DNA of 19,447 bases from NCBI GenBank assembly GCA_036393295.1, contig DASWHF010000139.1:1-19447 (forward strand), given 5' to 3'. The translations under genes and the position numbers were made by a program. Shown here one piece after another: positions 16,936-19,447 of the stretch. Every line of letters starts with the position of its first letter. Positions within the stretch are counted from its first letter, which is position 1. The stretch comes from DASWHF01 sp036393295. GTDB taxonomy: Bacteria; Pseudomonadota; Gammaproteobacteria; Acidiferrobacterales; UBA6901. The notes under the pieces were generated by a model that saw only the letters and a list, made by a program, of their open reading frames with translations, was not told where the DNA came from and searched no databases.

Positions 16936-17056
16936 CCGAGCCACACCGCTGAAAGCACGGGGGAGTCTGGTGGTGCCGTGCCTGGCGGTAGCGTGGCAAA
17001 ACCAAAACCTTAGCGTCGGGATTCACCATGGTGCCGTGCCCAAATCTCAAGGTATC

Positions 17057-17143
17057 GCATAACAAGCCGTTCGTGCCGACGCCGGGGACAGCGGTTTGTT
17101 TCCTGGTGTCGCCGGGGCGGCGCGGCACAACTAAACGTTAGGT
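17057..17143 (+). other. attC site 2 (87 bp)
   Basis: R'' is GCATAAC (17057-17063) and R' is GTTAGGT (17137-17143), a perfect fit to GTTRRRY. Between the boxes it differs from attC 1 at only three positions, and it keeps the same L''/L' pairing with one unpaired A. The R' tail belongs to cassette 3. Confidence 0.92.
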
Positions 17144-17678
17144 GTTTTTGGACATGACTAACGAGATCACCTCGCGCAGGATATTTGCAGTACTCCAAGT
17201 TGTTTTTGGCTTGATTGCGCCAGTCATATTCACAACAAGCTTTATTAAGCTTTGGGGTACTACAAACCCGTTGGTTACTGCCAGCTTCTACCAGTTGGCT
17301 TATTGGCTTGGGATACCGGCGGTCTGTTTCTCGGTTCTTGCCTGGGTATCTCTGTCTCATCGGGAGAATCAATTTCGGATATCGCGTGCCGGAATGTGGG
17401 GCGCGGCAATTGCCGGCTATCTAGCCTTCGTCTTGCCAGCGACGCTTTTGTGGCTTACCACCGGCGAGAACTACCGCGGCGGTGGCGCTAATATTGGTGT
17501 AGCTTTGTTGGTCGTGGCTATGCCGGTGTATTTGCCCGTTGTTATGGCTATGGGCTTAGGCTTTGGTGGGGGTTTACGTGGACAGCAAAAACACACCTAA
17601 CTTTGTGTTCGAGGCGGACGCGGTGATACGGCGCATCGTTTCCTGTTGGGTTCGTGCCCCGCGCCGCTCAACACGGCG
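17138..17678 (+). mobile_element. Integron gene cassette 3, carrying one membrane-protein gene
   Basis: The cassette begins with TTAGGT at 17138. Its own R'' box ACCTAAC (17595-17601) is the exact complement of GTTAGGT, so the two ends belong together. It ends at the G of the interrupted R' core at 17678. Its gene is less GC-rich than the chromosome genes to the left, as is common for cassettes. Confidence 0.88.
17154..17600 (+). CDS. Hypothetical four-helix membrane protein (cassette-borne)
   Basis: 148 residues. I do not recognise a family. Four hydrophobic segments are visible: about residues 9-30 (IFAVLQVVFGLIAPVIF), 38-63 (YQLAYWLGIPAVCFSVLAW), 75-98 (MWGAAIAGYLAFVLPATLLWL) and 112-138 (IGVALLVVAMPVYLPVVMAMGLGF). 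A polar loop with SHRENQFRISR lies between helices 2 and 3, and the tail ends GGGLRGQQKHT. It sits in integron cassette 3, beginning 11 bases after the core site. Its TAA stop is inside the R'' box ACCTAAC, so coding and recombination site overlap. The ATG at 17154 lacks a clear ribosome-binding site; a GTG at 17142 is inside the core. Base composition is less GC-rich than the host genes. Confidence 0.75.
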   Translation: MTNEITSRRIFAVLQVVFGLIAPVIFTTSFIKLWGTTNPLVTASFYQLAYWLGIPAVCFSVLAWVSLSHRENQFRISRAGMWGAAIAGYLAFVLPATLLWLTTGENYRGGGANIGVALLVVAMPVYLPVVMAMGLGFGGGLRGQQKHT

Positions 17679-17680
17679 TT
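17595..17680 (+). other. attC site 3, interrupted by an IS in its R' box
   Basis: R'' is ACCTAAC (17595-17601). L'' GTGTTCGAGGCGGACGCGG pairs with CCGCGCCGCTCAACAC (17659-17674), leaving three unpaired bases. The R' box begins GTT at 17678-17680, where the IS element begins; after the IS the sequence resumes GTTAG, so the original R' would read GTTAG. The sequence differs from attC 1 and 2. Confidence 0.88.
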
Positions 17681-17706
17681 GAGACTGTAGAAAAACTCCC
17701 CAAACC
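17681..17706 (+). repeat. IS terminal inverted repeat, left
   Basis: GAGACTGTAGAAAAACTCCC followed by CAAACC. It matches the right end apart from the fourth base and a three-base size difference in the C-rich part. Confidence 0.85.
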
Positions 17707-17774
17707 ACGTAAAATCCAGCCATCGCCATGCTTGAGATTGGGGTCACACCGCTCAACCCGGACAGGAGAAGTCG

Positions 17775-19319
17775 ATGGCCCGCTACCAGCCCTACAACCT
17801 CGACCAAGGCAAGCTCATCCCGGTCTCGTTCCGCGACCAGATCCTGCCGGACTCCTTCGAACACGCCTTGAACGACATCGTCGAGAAACACATCGACCTC
17901 ACGCCGTTCGAGGAGCGCTATGCCAACGACGACACCGGGCGCCTGGCCTACGACCCGGCCGTGCTGCTCAAGATCGTGTTGTACGGCTACTACCGAGGCA
18001 TTGTCTCGAGCCGGAGATTGGCCGAAGCCTGCGAGCGCAACGTCCAATTCATGGCCCTGTCCGCCGACACCCGCCCGCACTTCACCACGATCGCCGGCTT
18101 CATCAGTCAAATGCACCGGGAAGTGGCAAGCGTGTTCACCGATGTCTTGCTGTACGCCAGCGAATTGAACCTGATCGGCCGGGACACCTTCGCCATCGAC
18201 GGCTGCAAATTGCCGAGCAATGCCTCCAAGCAGTGGAGCGGCACCCTGAAGGAGCTACGCCACAAACAGAAGAAGCTTAAAGCCGCCGCCCAAAAGATCG
18301 TGGCCCGGCATCAGACGCAAGACGCCCAGGAGAAACTCTCCCCGGTCGTGGCCCAGGAGGAGAAGAAACGTGCCACCTACGCGCGCAAGATCGACCGAAT
18401 CAAGCGCTTCCTCAAGACCGCCCAGCCAAACCTCGGCCCGAGCGGCAAGGAGCGCAAGCGCAACATCACCGACCCCGACAGCGCCAAAATGTCCACGAAT
18501 CACGGTGTGATTCAAGGCTACAACGGCATTGCCGTGGTCGACGCCCAACACCAGATCGTGGTGACTGCCGAGGCCCACGGCGAGGGCCAGGAGGCGCACC
18601 TGCTGGCGCCGATGATCGAGAGCACTCGCCATCAATGCCAGGCGGCCGGGATCGCCGAGGACATCTTCGATAAGACCAAGCTCACCGCCGATGCCGGCTA
18701 CTCCAGCCAGAACAGCGTGCAGTACACGCAAGACCATCAGATCGATGCCTATATCGCCGACCGCGACCATCGACACCGCGATCCGGTGTTTGCCGGGGCC
18801 GACCGTTACAAGGAACGATCCAGACAGGACAAGCGTCGCCGTGCCGGGTCGAACCCCCACCGCTTCACCGCCAAAGACTTCGACTACGACGCAGTACACC
18901 GCACTTGCCGTTGCCCGGCCGGGAACAATCTATACCGCAACGGCAACAACATCGACGTGCACGGCTATCTCGGCGTGAAGTTCCGGGGCGCCAAGTCGGT
19001 GTGTGGCCCGTGCACACTACGCCATCGTTGCCTGACCACACCGCAGACAACCGAAACCAAACAGGTCACGCTCTTCATCGGCAAGACCGAAACCAGGAAA
19101 GAAAGCCCGATCGAGAAGATGAAACGCAAGTTCGACACCGTCCAGGGCCGCTTTACCTACAACCAGCGCATCGCCATTGTCGAGCCGGTGTTCGCGAACC
19201 TCCAGAACAAGGGCCTGCGGCGCTTCACCCTGCGCGGCAAAGACAAGGTCGATGCGCAATGGAAGCTGTTCACCCTGGTACACAACATCGAGAAGATCGC
19301 CCACTGCGGGGCAAGTTAG
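17775..19319 (+). CDS. IS1182-family transposase
   Basis: 514 residues, full length for the family. The N-terminal DUF772-type domain has the typical NLDQGKLIPVSFRDQILPDSFEHAL, followed by DPAVLLKIVLYGYYRGIVSSRRL and ALSADTRPHFTTIA. The DDE catalytic residues look complete: Asp142 in AIDGCKLPSNASKQWSGT, Asp306 in LTADAGYSS and Glu470 in RIAIVEPVFANLQ. A Cys-rich insertion (CRCPAG at 378-383; CGPCTLRHRC at 410-419) is also typical. A basic helical segment spans residues 158-212. AGGAG at 17764-17768 serves the ATG. Nothing suggests it is broken, so the element may still be mobile. Confidence 0.95.
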   Translation: MARYQPYNLDQGKLIPVSFRDQILPDSFEHALNDIVEKHIDLTPFEERYANDDTGRLAYDPAVLLKIVLYGYYRGIVSSRRLAEACERNVQFMALSADTRPHFTTIAGFISQMHREVASVFTDVLLYASELNLIGRDTFAIDGCKLPSNASKQWSGTLKELRHKQKKLKAAAQKIVARHQTQDAQEKLSPVVAQEEKKRATYARKIDRIKRFLKTAQPNLGPSGKERKRNITDPDSAKMSTNHGVIQGYNGIAVVDAQHQIVVTAEAHGEGQEAHLLAPMIESTRHQCQAAGIAEDIFDKTKLTADAGYSSQNSVQYTQDHQIDAYIADRDHRHRDPVFAGADRYKERSRQDKRRRAGSNPHRFTAKDFDYDAVHRTCRCPAGNNLYRNGNNIDVHGYLGVKFRGAKSVCGPCTLRHRCLTTPQTTETKQVTLFIGKTETRKESPIEKMKRKFDTVQGRFTYNQRIAIVEPVFANLQNKGLRRFTLRGKDKVDAQWKLFTLVHNIEKIAHCGAS

Positions 19320-19413
19320 AGAGGGGTCCGGGAAGAATCATGCAGACAGGCAGCCCTATATATAGAAGGACCCAAGTCCGCGATCGCTTGTCGGCCGGGT
19401 GCGGACCGGGTAG

Positions 19414-19442
19414 GGTTTGGGGAAGGGTTTTTCTACAGGCTC
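19414..19442 (-). repeat. IS terminal inverted repeat, right
   Basis: Read on the minus strand this starts GAGCCTGTAGAAAAACCC and continues TTCCCCAAACC, matching the left end. It is followed by GTTAG, the last five bases of the window, which look like the continuation of the interrupted attC R' box. Confidence 0.85.
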
Positions 19443-19447
19443 GTTAG

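Larger units (their letters stand above)
16858..17137 (+). mobile_element. Integron gene cassette 2 (280 bp)
   Basis: The cassette runs from TTATGC at 16858 to the G at 17137. It is a diverged relative of cassette 1 with nearly the same length. Its own attC R'' box (17057-17063) again complements its TTATGC start, so the boundaries are self-consistent. It lacks a conventional gene; a small minus-strand open frame starting in attC is not conserved with that of cassette 1. Confidence 0.87.
17681..19442 (+). mobile_element. IS1182-family insertion sequence, complete (1762 bp)
   Basis: Imperfect terminal inverted repeats bound one intact transposase gene. The left end starts GAGACTGTAGAAAAAC and the right end, reverse-complemented, starts GAGCCTGTAGAAAAAC. 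The flanks carry a 3-bp direct repeat GTT (17678-17680 and 19443-19445). If the outer GAG is not counted as IS, the element would be 17685-19438 and no direct repeat would be visible; I prefer the longer version because the match extends and restores an attC core. Confidence 0.88.

Noticed and set aside
16816..17013. Plus-strand open frame crossing from attC 1 into cassette 2
   Set aside because: It runs through the attC and the recombination core, overlaps the micro-ORF in another frame and has no equivalent in cassette 1.

Overview
This is a GC-rich proteobacterial chromosome segment. The content fits an environmental gammaproteobacterium: a lipid A/LPS core locus with waaA, a thi-box riboswitch upstream of thiC, an Rhodanese plus isoaspartyl-methyltransferase pair, and a chromosomal integron. 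No marker gene in the window fixes the genus.

Layout. (1) 1-4237, plus strand: the end of a small zinc-finger gene, then four tightly packed or overlapping genes for cell-surface polysaccharide: an ELM1-family protein, a GT4 glycosyltransferase, an O-antigen ligase/polymerase-like membrane protein and a CmcI-like methyltransferase. (2) 4393-6220, minus strand: a second GT4 glycosyltransferase overlapping a WaaE-like GT2 glycosyltransferase. A perfect 23-bp inverted repeat lies between the two convergent groups. (3) 6325-8098: waaA (Kdo transferase) in tail-to-tail overlap with a hemerythrin-domain gene. (4) 8290-10684: a three-gene module of SxtJ-family membrane protein, DUF5989 mini-protein and NodU/CmcH-type carbamoyltransferase. 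(5) 10777-10930: a cluster of three dispersed intergenic repeat copies. (6) 10962-12379, minus strand: SnoaL-like protein, rhodanese and protein-L-isoaspartate methyltransferase-like protein. (7) 12493-14559: TPP riboswitch and thiC. (8) 14580-15193: a MntA/HepT toxin-antitoxin pair.

(9) 15259-19447 is the most interesting part and is a small, damaged chromosomal integron. On the minus strand lies an N-terminally extended integron integrase. It has lost about 80 codons, including the catalytic-lysine region and the IntI-specific patch, and is frameshifted at the junction. An attI region with two identical palindromes follows, then three cassettes reading rightward. Cassettes 1 and 2 (281 and 280 bp) are diverged paralogues with nearly identical attC sites and no ordinary gene. 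Each begins with an 18-codon micro-ORF whose ATG lies inside the recombination core (GTTATGC), and each micro-ORF runs straight into a conserved hairpin. Cassette 3 carries a four-helix membrane protein whose stop codon lies inside the R'' box of its attC. A complete IS1182-family element (17681-19442) sits exactly in the GTT core triplet of the third attC and has duplicated it. The window ends five bases beyond the IS.

Functionally, the left two thirds is surface glycan and lipid A-core biosynthesis plus thiamin synthesis. The right fifth is mobile or accessory DNA. The integron cannot make its own full-length integrase, so its array should be frozen unless an integrase acts in trans.
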